Notes: generated by a model from the sequence alone, not told the origin. A stretch of DNA of 64,000 nt from Candidatus Kapaibacterium sp. (GCA_026418625.1 JAOABA010000049.1:178502-242501); one strand, 5' to 3'; positions 27,231 through 37,647 are shown, numbered from the stretch's first letter. Numbers and translations: made by a program.

Positions 27231-28277
27231 CTATTTCAATATCCAAATACCAATAGCTGTTAATAGCACATTCAAGAGAGCAAGCGGTAACAATACCTTC
27301 CAACCTAAATTCATAAGTTGATCATATCTAAATCTTGGGACAGTCCATCTTACCCAAATAAAGAAAAATACAAACAATGCTATTTTTAGCATAAAATTAA
27401 GGAATTGAACGATTGCTAAAGAAATTGAGCCTTGTTGCAAACCTAACCATTCTGCAGGAATTGGTAATTGCCATCCACCGAAATATAGAAGAACCATAAT
27501 AGCTGACGCCGTTGCCATATTTGCATATTCTGCAAGGAAAAACATTCCGAATTTCATTCCTGAATATTCAGTGTTATAGCCACCTACTAGTTCGGGTTCG
27601 GCTTCGGGCAAATCAAATGGTGTTCTGTTTGTCTCTGCAAAGGAGGAAACTAAAAATAATATAAAACCGAGCGGTTGAAAAATAACATTCCAACGCCAGA
27701 TTACATCTTGCTTTCCTACTATATCATTCAATGACAAAGATCCAGCTATCAGTAATACTCCGACCAAGGCTAAGCCCATAGATAATTCATAAGATATCAT
27801 CTGAGCTGATGATCTGAGTCCCCCAAGCAAAGAATATTTATTATTCGATGACCATCCTGCTAAAGTAATTCCATATACTCCGACTGAGGTTAGAGCTAAA
27901 ACAAACAGAATTCCAATATTCAAATCAGGTGCAATTCCCATATGATAGACCTTATCCCCGATTTGAACATCACCGGCAAAGGGAATTACAGCATAGACGC
28001 TAATAGCAATTCCTAATGTAATGATTGGCGCAATCCTGTGAAATGTTTTATCAGCTGCTTTTGGAATTAAATCTTCCTTCATAAAAAGCTTGAAAACATC
28101 AGCAAAAGGCTGCAGTAAACCGAAAGGTCCTACCCTGTTAGGACCAATTCTGTTCTGAATCCAAGCTGAAATTTTTCTTTCCGCCCAAACACCTAATGCA
28201 GCGGCAAAAAGTAGAATAAGAGTTAAAATTACAACTGCTTTAATTAATGCCTCTAATAATGTCCAGATTATATCCAT
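27231..28277 (-). CDS. nuoH: NADH-quinone oxidoreductase subunit H
   Basis: This 348-residue integral membrane subunit of complex I lines the quinone-binding chamber. About eight hydrophobic segments are visible. The conserved loops are present: AERKISAWIQNRIGPNRVGP near residue 31, FAETNRTPFDLPEAEPELVG near residue 212 and GMKFGMFFLAEY after that. The length is normal for the family. It lies 23 bases downstream of nuoG. Confidence 0.96.
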   Translation of the reverse strand: MDIIWTLLEALIKAVVILTLILLFAAALGVWAERKISAWIQNRIGPNRVGPFGLLQPFADVFKLFMKEDLIPKAADKTFHRIAPIITLGIAISVYAVIPFAGDVQIGDKVYHMGIAPDLNIGILFVLALTSVGVYGITLAGWSSNNKYSLLGGLRSSAQMISYELSMGLALVGVLLIAGSLSLNDIVGKQDVIWRWNVIFQPLGFILFLVSSFAETNRTPFDLPEAEPELVGGYNTEYSGMKFGMFFLAEYANMATASAIMVLLYFGGWQLPIPAEWLGLQQGSISLAIVQFLNFMLKIALFVFFFIWVRWTVPRFRYDQLMNLGWKVLLPLALLNVLLTAIGIWILK

Positions 28278-28300
28278 AATTCTACCAATTTATACTTTTA

Positions 28301-30070
28301 TTAGTTTGGTTTCATATAATGTGATTCATAATTTCTAACTTTTGGATCAGGTTTTTCAGCTTTACCTAAAACCAGTCCCTGAAATTCATCAAGAAGCTCA
28401 TAAGTCATTCCCTTAAAGGAAGCTATATTATGAGTGATTTCGAGGAAAACATCGTGGGAATTTCTAAAACTCCAACCAGCATTCAAATTATTAGCTATTT
28501 TTTGAATAATTTTCCAACTCTGTCTTGAATTTCTTAATTGATGTTGAGTCCATCTATCGTTGAAAGCTCCAAATTTATCCAATCGGCTCATCTTCATACC
28601 CATAAATCGTAAATTCTCAGAGGTAACAACAGCCGGGGTAAAGTGTTGAACCCTACGATTAATATTAACATAAGTGCCTTCGATTTCTGCATAAGTCGAG
28701 GCTGGAAGAATGACATCAGCTAATGAACTAAGATTCGAGTGATTATATCCAAGAATTATCAATAACTTTAATTCGCTTAAATTCTTAAAAATTTCCGTGT
28801 ATTCTTCAAAATTTTCTTCCATAACCAAAAGGGCTTGAATATCGCCTGATGCGATTTTTTCACTTAATTGTTCAATCTTAACAGAATGAGTATCAGGTTT
28901 TATTCCAACTTCAATTGCACCGATTGAATTTGGGGTTTTGTCTGCACATCTAAGCAAATCATCTTGGAAATTCTCGTCAATTGATTTGATAAAATCAAGA
29001 TTTTTTACGTTTAATAGCTTTGCAAATTTGGCAAGTATGTAGTTGTCTTCATTCGTAGCTTTTGCAGAGCCAACAAACATTATCTGATGAGGATTAAATT
29101 GTTTTAATCTGTTTGCTGCTTCGCTACAAGCTTCGTCGAGAGTGACTTTTTGATGGTTACCTTCTATTTTAATAAATGGATCTGTAATTCTATTATTATT
29201 AACGAAATCATATTGAGTCAACCTTCCGTAATCACACATCCAGAATTTATTCACATAAGGATTTGGTCTTGGTTCTATTCTCAATATTTCATTATTTCGG
29301 ACGCCAATTTTAGTATTGCATCCTCTTGCACAACCGGGACAGATAGAATCATTAAAACTCATATCCCAAACTCTTGACTTAAACCTGAAATCCTTGCTTG
29401 TTAATGCACCAACGGGACAAATATCAATCACATTCATTGAATAAGGGCTGTCGAATTCCTTGTTTTCAAACAATTCAATTGTTACGTGGTCCCCACGCTG
29501 CACGAAGGTTAATACATCTTGATGGGCTATTTCTTTTGCGAAGCGAATGCATCTTGAACAAGAAATACAGCGTTCTGCATCAAATAGCACATTTGGTCCC
29601 CAGCTTTGTCTTTTAGGTTTATGGTTTTTGGTCTCAATGAATCTGCTCATCCCTTTTGAGTGATTGAAAGCATATTCTTGAAGTTTGCATTGTCCTGCTT
29701 CATCGCAAATTGGGCAATCCAAAGGATGATTGATTAAGAGAAATTCCATCACAGCTTCCTGAGCATTGATAGCAGCTTCCGACTTTGTCCGGACGTGCAT
29801 TCCTTCGCTCACAGGTGTAGCACAAGCTATTTGCAATTTAGGGAAATAGCTAATTTCAGGTTTTCCTGAACTATCAACTGCAATAGTTCCATTTGGTAAC
29901 CTCTTTGGCATACCTACTTCAACAAGGCACATCCTGCAATTTCCTGCGACAGTTAATTCAGGATGCCAACAAAAATGAGGAATGTCTATTCCATTTTCAA
30001 AAGCCACTTCAATAATAGTCTTATTTGGCTGTGCTTCAATCAGTTTATCGTCTATGTAAATATGTGGCAT
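28301..30070 (-). CDS. nuoG: NADH-quinone oxidoreductase subunit G
   Basis: This 589-residue iron-sulfur subunit of the complex I peripheral arm is built as follows. An N-terminal [2Fe-2S] domain includes HFCWHPELTVAGNCRMC. The His-Cys3 cluster motif is HPLDCPICDEAGQC near residue 115. A [4Fe-4S] motif CISCSRC follows near residue 165. A molybdopterin-oxidoreductase-type Fe4S4 domain starts at CPGCARGCNTKIG near residue 245. The C-terminal molybdopterin-like domain is short compared with the roughly 900-residue enterobacterial protein, which is common in the FCB group. It begins the nuoGHI block. Confidence 0.93.
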   Translation of the reverse strand: MPHIYIDDKLIEAQPNKTIIEVAFENGIDIPHFCWHPELTVAGNCRMCLVEVGMPKRLPNGTIAVDSSGKPEISYFPKLQIACATPVSEGMHVRTKSEAAINAQEAVMEFLLINHPLDCPICDEAGQCKLQEYAFNHSKGMSRFIETKNHKPKRQSWGPNVLFDAERCISCSRCIRFAKEIAHQDVLTFVQRGDHVTIELFENKEFDSPYSMNVIDICPVGALTSKDFRFKSRVWDMSFNDSICPGCARGCNTKIGVRNNEILRIEPRPNPYVNKFWMCDYGRLTQYDFVNNNRITDPFIKIEGNHQKVTLDEACSEAANRLKQFNPHQIMFVGSAKATNEDNYILAKFAKLLNVKNLDFIKSIDENFQDDLLRCADKTPNSIGAIEVGIKPDTHSVKIEQLSEKIASGDIQALLVMEENFEEYTEIFKNLSELKLLIILGYNHSNLSSLADVILPASTYAEIEGTYVNINRRVQHFTPAVVTSENLRFMGMKMSRLDKFGAFNDRWTQHQLRNSRQSWKIIQKIANNLNAGWSFRNSHDVFLEITHNIASFKGMTYELLDEFQGLVLGKAEKPDPKVRNYESHYMKPN

Positions 30071-30149
30071 TTAAAGTTTCACCTCTTTTACTTATTTTCT
30101 GATATTCAAAACATATAAATTACAAAAAAAGCTTGATTTTTTAAACTCA

Positions 30150-30716
30150 TTATGATTGAAAAATATTATTCCTTACTATATTTTCTACTTCTTTTAACGT
30201 TTGCTCAAGCTTATCGTTAATTACAACAAAATCAAATTTATCTTTCATATCAAGTTCCATCTTTACTCTTTCTATTCTTTTATTAAATTGTTCCTCTGTT
30301 TCAGTCTGTCTTTCACGAAGTCTTTTCTGAAGTGTTTCAAAATCCGGAGACATCAAAAAAATCAGAAGTGCTTCTTTAGGATAAGCTTTTTTTATTGAGA
30401 GAGCTCCTTTGACATCTACATCGAATAGTAAAATTTTATTATTTTTAATTGCTTCATTTATTTCTGAATGTAAAGTTCCATAATAATTTCCATAGATTTC
30501 TTCATACTCCACAAATTCATTTTTGTTTATTTTTTCCTGAAACTCTTCTTTTGTCAAAAAATAATAATCTCTTCCGTTAATTTCATTTTCTCTTTTTTGA
30601 CGTGTTGTAGCTGATATTGAGAATTTAATATTGGAAAAAGTAGAAAGTAAATGTTTTGCCACAGTAGTTTTGCCACCCCCGCTTGGTGCTGATAAAACTA
30701 TCAATTTTTTATTCAT
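30150..30716 (-). CDS. gmk: Guanylate kinase
   Basis: This 188-residue enzyme phosphorylates GMP to GDP with ATP. The P-loop APSGGGKTT is at residues 10-18. SISATTRQKRENEINGRDYY holds the GMP-binding Ser and Arg residues, and FVEYEEIYGNYYGT completes the site. The length is normal. It is upstream of nuoG on the same strand with about 80 bases between, and divergent from the Gfo/Idh/MocA gene. TATATTTG on the minus strand (30743-30750) is a candidate -7 box, but the -33 element is not well placed. Confidence 0.95.
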   Translation of the reverse strand: MNKKLIVLSAPSGGGKTTVAKHLLSTFSNIKFSISATTRQKRENEINGRDYYFLTKEEFQEKINKNEFVEYEEIYGNYYGTLHSEINEAIKNNKILLFDVDVKGALSIKKAYPKEALLIFLMSPDFETLQKRLRERQTETEEQFNKRIERVKMELDMKDKFDFVVINDKLEQTLKEVENIVRNNIFQS

Positions 30717-30768
30717 TTAAAACATCACAACAATTAAAATGACAAATATATGAATTAGGATATTAAGA

Positions 30769-30801
30769 ATTGATTCCAAAACAATTTTTTAATTAATTTT
30801 G
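30769..30801 (+). promoter_or_regulatory. Bacteroidota-type promoter for the Gfo/Idh/MocA gene
   Basis: ATTG at 30769-30772 and TAATTTTG at 30794-30801 are spaced by 21 bases, matching the consensus. The predicted start near 30806 leaves a short leader before the ATG at 30821. Confidence 0.45.
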
Positions 30802-30820
30802 TTCTTTTTTTTGAATTTAT

Positions 30821-31816
30821 ATGGATAAAATAAAAATTGGTGTTATTGGGACCGGTCATCTTGGGTCAATTCATACAAGACTATGGAAAAATAATCCAAA
30901 TATTGAGTTAATAGGCGTTTTTGATGTAGATAGCCAAAAATCGGAAAAAGTTGCTTCAGAATTCGGATGTCGGTCTTTTAATGAATTAGACTCATTGTTG
31001 GATAATGTTCAAGCTGTTACTATCGCAACAACAACAACAACACATTTTGAAATTTCTAAAAATTGTATTCTAAGAGGTATTCACTGCTTAATTGAAAAGC
31101 CTATAACTCAGACTTATTTGGAAGCAGTTGAATTGATAAAAATTGCAAAAGAAACAAATGTTAAAATTCAAGTAGGACACGTTGAAAGATTCAATCCCGC
31201 GTTGATTTCCTTGCGTCAATATCAACTTCAACCATTATTCATCGAAGCTCATCGGTTGAGCCAATTTAAATCAAGAGCTACAGATGTATCTGTTATACTT
31301 GATTTAATGATTCACGATATTGATATAATGCTTTGGTTGATTAAATCAAAGGTTAAAAATATTTACGCAAACGGAGTTTCTGTATTGACAGACACCACAG
31401 ACATAGCAAACGCAAGAATAACATTTGAAAATGGAGCCGTAGCTAACCTTACCTCCTCACGTATAACTGCTAAACCAATGAGAAAAATGAGGCTGTTTCA
31501 AAGAAATGCTTATATATCAATTGATTTCGCTAAACAAGATGTTGAAGTATTTAGATTATTGAAGGACGGCGAAGCAAGCTCAGGTTTTGCAATTCCTGCA
31601 TCAATGCTTGGTGCAATAGACGAAGCCATCAAAAATCAAAAAATTGTTTTTGAAAAGCCTCAGGTTGTTTCAATCAATGCAATTGAAGAGGAGCAAAAAG
31701 CTTTCATCGAATCAATTATTAATAATTCACCTATAGCAGTAAGCGCTGAGGATGCTGCTGAAGCAATAAGAATTGCTGAACTAATAACAGAACAAATAAA
31801 AGAATTTCCTAATTGA
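30821..31816 (+). CDS. Gfo/Idh/MocA family oxidoreductase
   Basis: This 331-residue NAD(P)-dependent sugar dehydrogenase-type protein has an N-terminal Rossmann motif GVIGTGHLGSIHTRLW near residue 6. EKPITQ near residue 105 carries the catalytic-region Lys, and GHVERFNPA follows near residue 125. The C-terminal alpha/beta domain includes DLMIHDIDIMLWL. Such proteins often oxidise or reduce nucleotide sugars for surface polysaccharides, but no other sugar genes adjoin it, so the substrate is open. Its last 8 bases overlap the end of the convergent lipoprotein gene. Confidence 0.9.
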   Translation: MDKIKIGVIGTGHLGSIHTRLWKNNPNIELIGVFDVDSQKSEKVASEFGCRSFNELDSLLDNVQAVTIATTTTTHFEISKNCILRGIHCLIEKPITQTYLEAVELIKIAKETNVKIQVGHVERFNPALISLRQYQLQPLFIEAHRLSQFKSRATDVSVILDLMIHDIDIMLWLIKSKVKNIYANGVSVLTDTTDIANARITFENGAVANLTSSRITAKPMRKMRLFQRNAYISIDFAKQDVEVFRLLKDGEASSGFAIPASMLGAIDEAIKNQKIVFEKPQVVSINAIEEEQKAFIESIINNSPIAVSAEDAAEAIRIAELITEQIKEFPN

Positions 31817-32207
31817 TTTTGTTTAAAGTCAAATTTTGTGCAGGATATTCCATTGTGTTCAAAGTTCCAATAATGATTTTATTATTGGTAACTGATAGAT
31901 CGCCTTTGTAAGTTAAACCAGTTACACCAGAAAACGTCAAATTCAAAGTTGGATTTTTGAACGTTCCGGAGACAGTTACATTTGTTTCTTGAGGGATTCC
32001 GGCAACTGAAACATAAAAGGTTCCGTTTCCGGTAACGTTGCCATCTTTTTCAGATAAATTAAGCTTTAAGCCAAGTTTTACAGCAACCTGATAAGTTACC
32101 TCTCCCTCCCATCTACCGGTTATGACTGATTGATTTGAATTTGATGAATTGTCTGAACAAGCTATCAGAAGAAACATTAGTAAAATGGTTTGCAATATAA
32201 TTTTCAT
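31809..32207 (-). CDS. Small hypothetical lipoprotein
   Basis: This 132-residue protein has a clear lipoprotein signal: a hydrophobic segment and lipobox LLIAC with Cys near residue 18, followed by a Ser/Asn-rich linker. The mature domain of about 100 residues is rich in beta strands and Gly/Thr (GRWEGEVTYQ, NVTVSGTFKNPTLNLTFSGV). It resembles a single lipocalin-like or small beta-sandwich domain, but I cannot name the family. Its 3' end overlaps the convergent oxidoreductase gene by 8 bases. It follows ligA on the same strand after 50 bases. Confidence 0.7.
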   Translation of the reverse strand: MKIILQTILLMFLLIACSDNSSNSNQSVITGRWEGEVTYQVAVKLGLKLNLSEKDGNVTGNGTFYVSVAGIPQETNVTVSGTFKNPTLNLTFSGVTGLTYKGDLSVTNNKIIIGTLNTMEYPAQNLTLNKIN

Positions 32208-32257
32208 TTCTCTCCTTAAAATCTTTTTAAAAATTGATTAACTATTAAAACATAATT

Positions 32258-34318
<2,061 letters not shown>

Positions 34319-35686
34319 TTATATTAAGTTTAAAACTCTATTTGCGAGATATTTGGCTTTTTCATCGTCCACAGCTTCAGAAATAACACGGACAATTGGT
34401 TCTGTGTTAGAAGCTCTTAACTGCACCCAGCCATCTGTTAAATTTATTTTTATTCCATCTTGTCTAATAATTTCAGCATCTGAAAATTCTTTAATTATTT
34501 TTTCAATTATTTGACTTAATTCCCCTTGAAATTCTTTTTTAAACTTTAGCATTGTATATTCAGGTAGTTGCTTTGATAATTCCCTTAATGAAGCATCTTT
34601 AAGTGCTATTAATGACAAAATGAGGGCTGTGCCAACTAAGGAGTCTCTTCCATAATGTGCTTCTGGAAGGATTACCCCACCGCTACCCTCACCACCGATG
34701 ATTGCTCCAACCTCTTTCATCTTCTTCACTACATTGATTTCCCCTACAGCTGATCTGACAACTCTGCCACCATACATTAAAGCGATATCATCCACCATTC
34801 TTGTTGTTGATAAGTTAACAACTACAGTAGGACTATCAACAAAATCAAAATATTCAGGGTTTTCGAGGACACACTGTGTTGCTAAAGTAATAGTTTTTTC
34901 TTCTCCAAATGGATCACCGAATTCGTCAATCAATACTAATCTATCAGCATCGGGATCAACTGCAACACCCAAATCAGCATTGTTTGCTTTAACATAATTT
35001 GCTAATTCAGTTAAATTTTCGGGAATTGGCTCAGGAGTATGGGGAAAAATACCGGTTCCATCGCAGAATAAGGGTATGACTTCACACCCAAGTGTTGCAA
35101 GTAGAGAGGTTATCGCGACAGAACCGGATGAATTAACAGCATCTACAACTATCTTTAATTTTCTCTCTTTTAATATATTAAGAATGTTTGATTTCTTGAA
35201 TATATTCAAATTTAAAATCGTATTAATATGTGAATTTATTGCAGTTTTTTCAATTTCAACATCACTAAACTTATTTGAGGTTTCAAAAAGGAAGTCCTTA
35301 TCATCAAGTATCCGCCATAAATCCTTATTCTCGAATTCGTCAAGAAAAACTCCATCTTTATTTAAAAATTTTAAACCATTCCATTGTTCTGGATTATGAG
35401 AGGCTGTAATAATTATCCCCCCAACTGCATCGCTTTTCTCGACAAATAACTGGACAGTAGGAGTAGGCACTACTCCCAAGGAAACTACTTCTCTTCCGCA
35501 AGACAATAAAGACCCAATAACAATTTTTTCAATCCATTTCCCTGAAGGTCTTCCATCTCGACCTACAATTATTTTTCCTTTTGGCAATAACTTTGCAAAT
35601 GCCGATGAATAATTTGCTATTAATTCAGGTGTTAACCCATCTCCTAATGTTGCTCTTAAACCTGAAATCGACCTAATGACTGCCAT
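34319..35686 (-). CDS. glmM: Phosphoglucosamine/phosphomannomutase
   Basis: This 455-residue alpha-D-phosphohexomutase contains the phosphoserine loop TASHNPEQWNG with Ser96. The metal-binding loop is DPDADRL near residue 245, the sugar-binding loop is GEGSGGVI near 330, and the phosphate-binding loop is RASNTEPIVR near 430. It interconverts hexose 6- and 1-phosphates. The similarity pattern fits the GlmM type used in UDP-GlcNAc synthesis, though phosphomannomutase activity cannot be excluded by eye. It is the first gene of the glmM-ligA unit. Confidence 0.85.
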   Translation of the reverse strand: MAVIRSISGLRATLGDGLTPELIANYSSAFAKLLPKGKIIVGRDGRPSGKWIEKIVIGSLLSCGREVVSLGVVPTPTVQLFVEKSDAVGGIIITASHNPEQWNGLKFLNKDGVFLDEFENKDLWRILDDKDFLFETSNKFSDVEIEKTAINSHINTILNLNIFKKSNILNILKERKLKIVVDAVNSSGSVAITSLLATLGCEVIPLFCDGTGIFPHTPEPIPENLTELANYVKANNADLGVAVDPDADRLVLIDEFGDPFGEEKTITLATQCVLENPEYFDFVDSPTVVVNLSTTRMVDDIALMYGGRVVRSAVGEINVVKKMKEVGAIIGGEGSGGVILPEAHYGRDSLVGTALILSLIALKDASLRELSKQLPEYTMLKFKKEFQGELSQIIEKIIKEFSDAEIIRQDGIKINLTDGWVQLRASNTEPIVRVISEAVDDEKAKYLANRVLNLI

Positions 35687-35839
35687 CTTATTTAAATCAT
35701 AAAAAAATAAAAATTCAAATTAAAAAAAAAATTTGTCTTAGGTTTATTTATCAGAAAGTAAGTTATTGCAGTGATAATAATATTTTATTCAATAAGAATA
35801 AATTTTTTTAGTCTTTTATTTTTTTAAATGAAGTAATCA

Positions 35840-36289
35840 ATGAAAAAAATACTGGAAAATAGTTATCTAAATCTTATTGTTAGAATCTTCTTAGGAGTTT
35901 TCTTTTTACTTGCGGCACTTGGAAAAGCAGCCGAACCAGCCCTTTTTGCCAAAGAAATAGCTAATTATGCCATAATTCCCGAACCATTAATAAATCTTGT
36001 AGCATTGTTTATACCTTGGACAGAATTGGTTGTATCAATTTTTCTAATTTTCGGTATCAGATTGAAGTCAAGTGCTGCTATCACAGCAATTCTCTTATTG
36101 GTTTTCATCATAGCAGTTGGATCCGCAATGGCAAGAGGTTTAGATATCAACTGCGGATGTTTCTCTCAGAAAATTCAATATGTTGGTTGGCCCAAAATAC
36201 TTGAAAATACGGGTCTTTTACTGCTTTCTCTTTATTTATTTTTCTTCCCTGTAAAGAAATTAACCGTTGAAAATTTAGTCGAAAAATAA
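35840..36289 (+). CDS. MauE/DoxX-family membrane protein
   Basis: This 149-residue protein has four hydrophobic segments and belongs to the DoxX/MauE superfamily. Segment one contains RIFLGVFFLLAALGKAAEP. A DINCGCF motif near residue 110, in the loop before the last helix, is typical of the MauE-like redox-associated branch and may take part in thiol chemistry. A perfect 9-bp inverted repeat (36284-36292 with 36299-36307) overlaps its stop and could act as a weak transcript end. The following 1.07 kb has no convincing gene. Confidence 0.8.
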   Translation: MKKILENSYLNLIVRIFLGVFFLLAALGKAAEPALFAKEIANYAIIPEPLINLVALFIPWTELVVSIFLIFGIRLKSSAAITAILLLVFIIAVGSAMARGLDINCGCFSQKIQYVGWPKILENTGLLLLSLYLFFFPVKKLTVENLVEK

Positions 36290-36538
36290 TCTTTAGACAG
36301 ATTATTTATATACATATTTAAAACATTCAAATCTCACTTTATCTTAAGGTGAAGTGCCCATTTAAAAAAAAATGGATTCTTCCAAGCTTCGATTTTCCGA
36401 ATGACAGTCGAATAAAATATTTATATTTTTAATTTTAATTCAGAAAATGCAGTTGGAGTTTAATAGTTATACTCGATACTACTGGTAGCTTTCATTCTGA
36501 CGAATGAGACTTTGTGAAAAGTATGAAAGTAGTTATTT

Positions 36539-36620
36539 GTCACTCTGAACGAAATGAAGAGTCTATTATAATTCAATAACTTATGTAATATAAATTCTTC
36601 GCCTTCGGCTAAGAATGACT
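36539..36620. repeat. 82-bp dispersed element with inverted ends, copy 1
   Basis: It matches 40999-41080 with two differences in 82 bases. The two ends are related in inverted orientation: GTCACTCTGAACGAA at the left, and GTCATTCTTAGCCGAA when the right end is reverse-complemented. Each end can form its own hairpin (ATTCTT/AAGAAT with GCC-TTC-GGC at the right). This resembles paired REP/BIME-type or MITE-like elements. Confidence 0.8.
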
Positions 36621-36662
36621 GGTTTTTATAGAGCTTTGTAGATAGGAGATCAAGAACAGGTT

Positions 36663-36830
36663 TTACATTATCCTTGGTGAGTGTGTCTTATCAATTGTAA
36701 AAAAAGAAGAACACATCCCTTAATCCCCTCTAAAGAGGGGAATATTCGGATTGACATTTCAAATTTACCCTCAGGAATTTATTATGTCCGACTTGGTGCT
36801 TGGATAGGTAGCTTTGTTAAAATTGAATAG
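36663..36830 (+). pseudogene. Decayed T9SS sorting domain
   Basis: Translation gives YIILGECVLS, then an in-frame stop and frame disruption at the palindrome 36724-36741, then RIDISNLPSGIYYVRLGAWIG and FVKIE plus stop in another frame. This matches the end of the BNR-repeat protein at 38670-40865 (LPSGIYFVRLGDWVGRF). No cargo body precedes it. Sequence just after the stop also resembles the 3' flank of that gene (AAGTAGTGG, GAACAGAC). Confidence 0.75.
36724..36741. repeat. Palindrome disrupting the decayed sorting domain
   Basis: TCCCCTC-TAAA-GAGGGGA has 7-bp arms and is the same family as the CCCCTC/GAGGGG palindromes at 17537 and 19921. It sits in the same loop position but here breaks the reading frame. 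Confidence 0.8.
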
Positions 36831-36907
36831 CCATTACTTACAAGTAGTGGTTAAAGAAAATTATAGTAGTATTTACCAATGGAACAGACCTCTCCGACTA
36901 TTCTTCT

Positions 36908-36925
36908 TTCCTGTGAATACAGGAA
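36908..36925. repeat. Short palindrome
   Basis: TTCCTGT-GAAT-ACAGGAA forms a perfect 7-bp stem in the intergenic repeat zone. No function is evident. Confidence 0.6.
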
Positions 36926-37081
36926 TCTCTTCATTACTCTATCCTCTGCCTCCGCAGGAGCAACGCTCTCGACGCTCACCTCATACCTTGCTAGATAACT
37001 AATATAAAAAAATTAATGAAAATTAATTTGGATATTAGAATTATTTTTATTATTATGAGAATTGTTAGGTGTGAAAGTTTT

Positions 37082-37140
37082 CCGAACACCGAACACCGAA
37101 CACCGAACACCGAACACCGAACACCGAACACCAAACACCG
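37082..37140. repeat. Tandem heptamer repeat (CCGAACA)n
   Basis: There are seven perfect head-to-tail copies of CCGAACA, one variant CCAAACA and a trailing CCG. It lies in noncoding DNA about 225 bases upstream of the cysteine-rich gene. The number of copies could vary by slippage. Confidence 0.9.
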
Positions 37141-37194
37141 GTTTAGTTAATGTTATTTGACTTCAGATTAAAAAAAGAAACAGAAAGGAGGGTT

Positions 37195-37306
37195 AGCCTA
37201 TGATTGCATTAAAAAAGCCGAATTGATAACCGCGAATTACGAATCCGGCAAGGGAAAGCGAGCATATGTTGCTGTTCGTAGGCTTTTGCCCTATTCCAAT
37301 GGGCAA
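37195..37306 (+). ncRNA. Candidate structured RNA segment, unrecognised
   Basis: AGCCTATG (37195-37202) pairs with CGTAGGCT (37277-37284) and encloses a smaller helix GCCG/CGGC (37217-37220, 37246-37249) and a hairpin AGCA/TGCT (37261-37273). A further hairpin TTGCCC/GGGCAA (37286-37306) follows directly. It is more GC-rich than its surroundings and lies 60 bases before the cysteine-rich gene. It matches no RNA family I know, and it may instead be a mobile-element remnant. Confidence 0.3.
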
Positions 37307-37365
37307 ATTAATAAAAATTTTCAAAAATTAAAATTAATTTGTTAAATTATTAAAATAAAAATAAT

Positions 37366-37635
37366 ATGAAAACTATAATAATATCGATTATAACGCTAAT
37401 ATTCTTAATTATAGCATTCTTTAAAGAACTAAACGCAGACGAATCTTGTATAACGGACTGTGAAAACTCTGCATGGTCTTCATTTCAAGTAATTCCTCTT
37501 TATCTTTCAACTTGTTGGGGGACAGTTTTTATAAAATATCGTTATAGAATTGCTTGCAATATTTTTTACGATTATTATATAGAGGAAGTAAGATTTTCAA
37601 GTGCTATAAGGGACTGTTTAGATAGAATATATTGA
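37366..37635 (+). CDS. Cysteine-rich secreted protein, N-terminal part
   Basis: This 89-residue ORF encodes a signal peptide (about residues 1-24) and a mature part with five Cys residues in ESCITDCENSAW, STCWGT, RIACNIF and IRDCLDR. I do not recognise the family. The stop is TGA at 37633-37635. The next ORF (37648) is in exactly the same frame and reading through would give one continuous cysteine-rich protein, so this may be the front half of a split gene. Alternatively the two are separately translated partners. Confidence 0.6.
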   Translation: MKTIIISIITLIFLIIAFFKELNADESCITDCENSAWSSFQVIPLYLSTCWGTVFIKYRYRIACNIFYDYYIEEVRFSSAIRDCLDRIY

Positions 37636-37647
37636 GGGGATTTAAAT

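Larger units (their letters stand above)
36290..37365. other. Repeat-rich region without intact genes
   Basis: No credible intact gene is seen in these 1,076 bases. In order they hold: a degenerate copy of the 82-bp element's right end near 36378-36404, another fragment near 36500, the intact 82-bp element (36539-36620), a decayed T9SS sorting domain (36663-36830), palindromes, a heptamer tandem repeat (37082-37140) and a foldable segment (37195-37306). It looks like an accumulation zone for small mobile or palindromic DNA. Confidence 0.7.

Noticed and set aside
36814..37002. A 62-codon ORF in the repeat zone
   Set aside because: It spans the end of a decayed sorting domain and palindromes, with no ribosome site and no protein-like composition.
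37082..37140. The heptamer array as a CRISPR array
   Set aside because: The unit is 7 bases with no spacers. No cas genes or typical repeats are seen anywhere in the window.
37195..37306. A known riboswitch (cobalamin, c-di-GMP, SAM) or tmRNA/SRP RNA
   Set aside because: I could not find the conserved core sequences of these families.
37633..37635. TGA recoded as a sense codon or selenocysteine
   Set aside because: TGA ends many intact genes here and no selenocysteine insertion hairpin is evident, so a stop or mutation is simpler.
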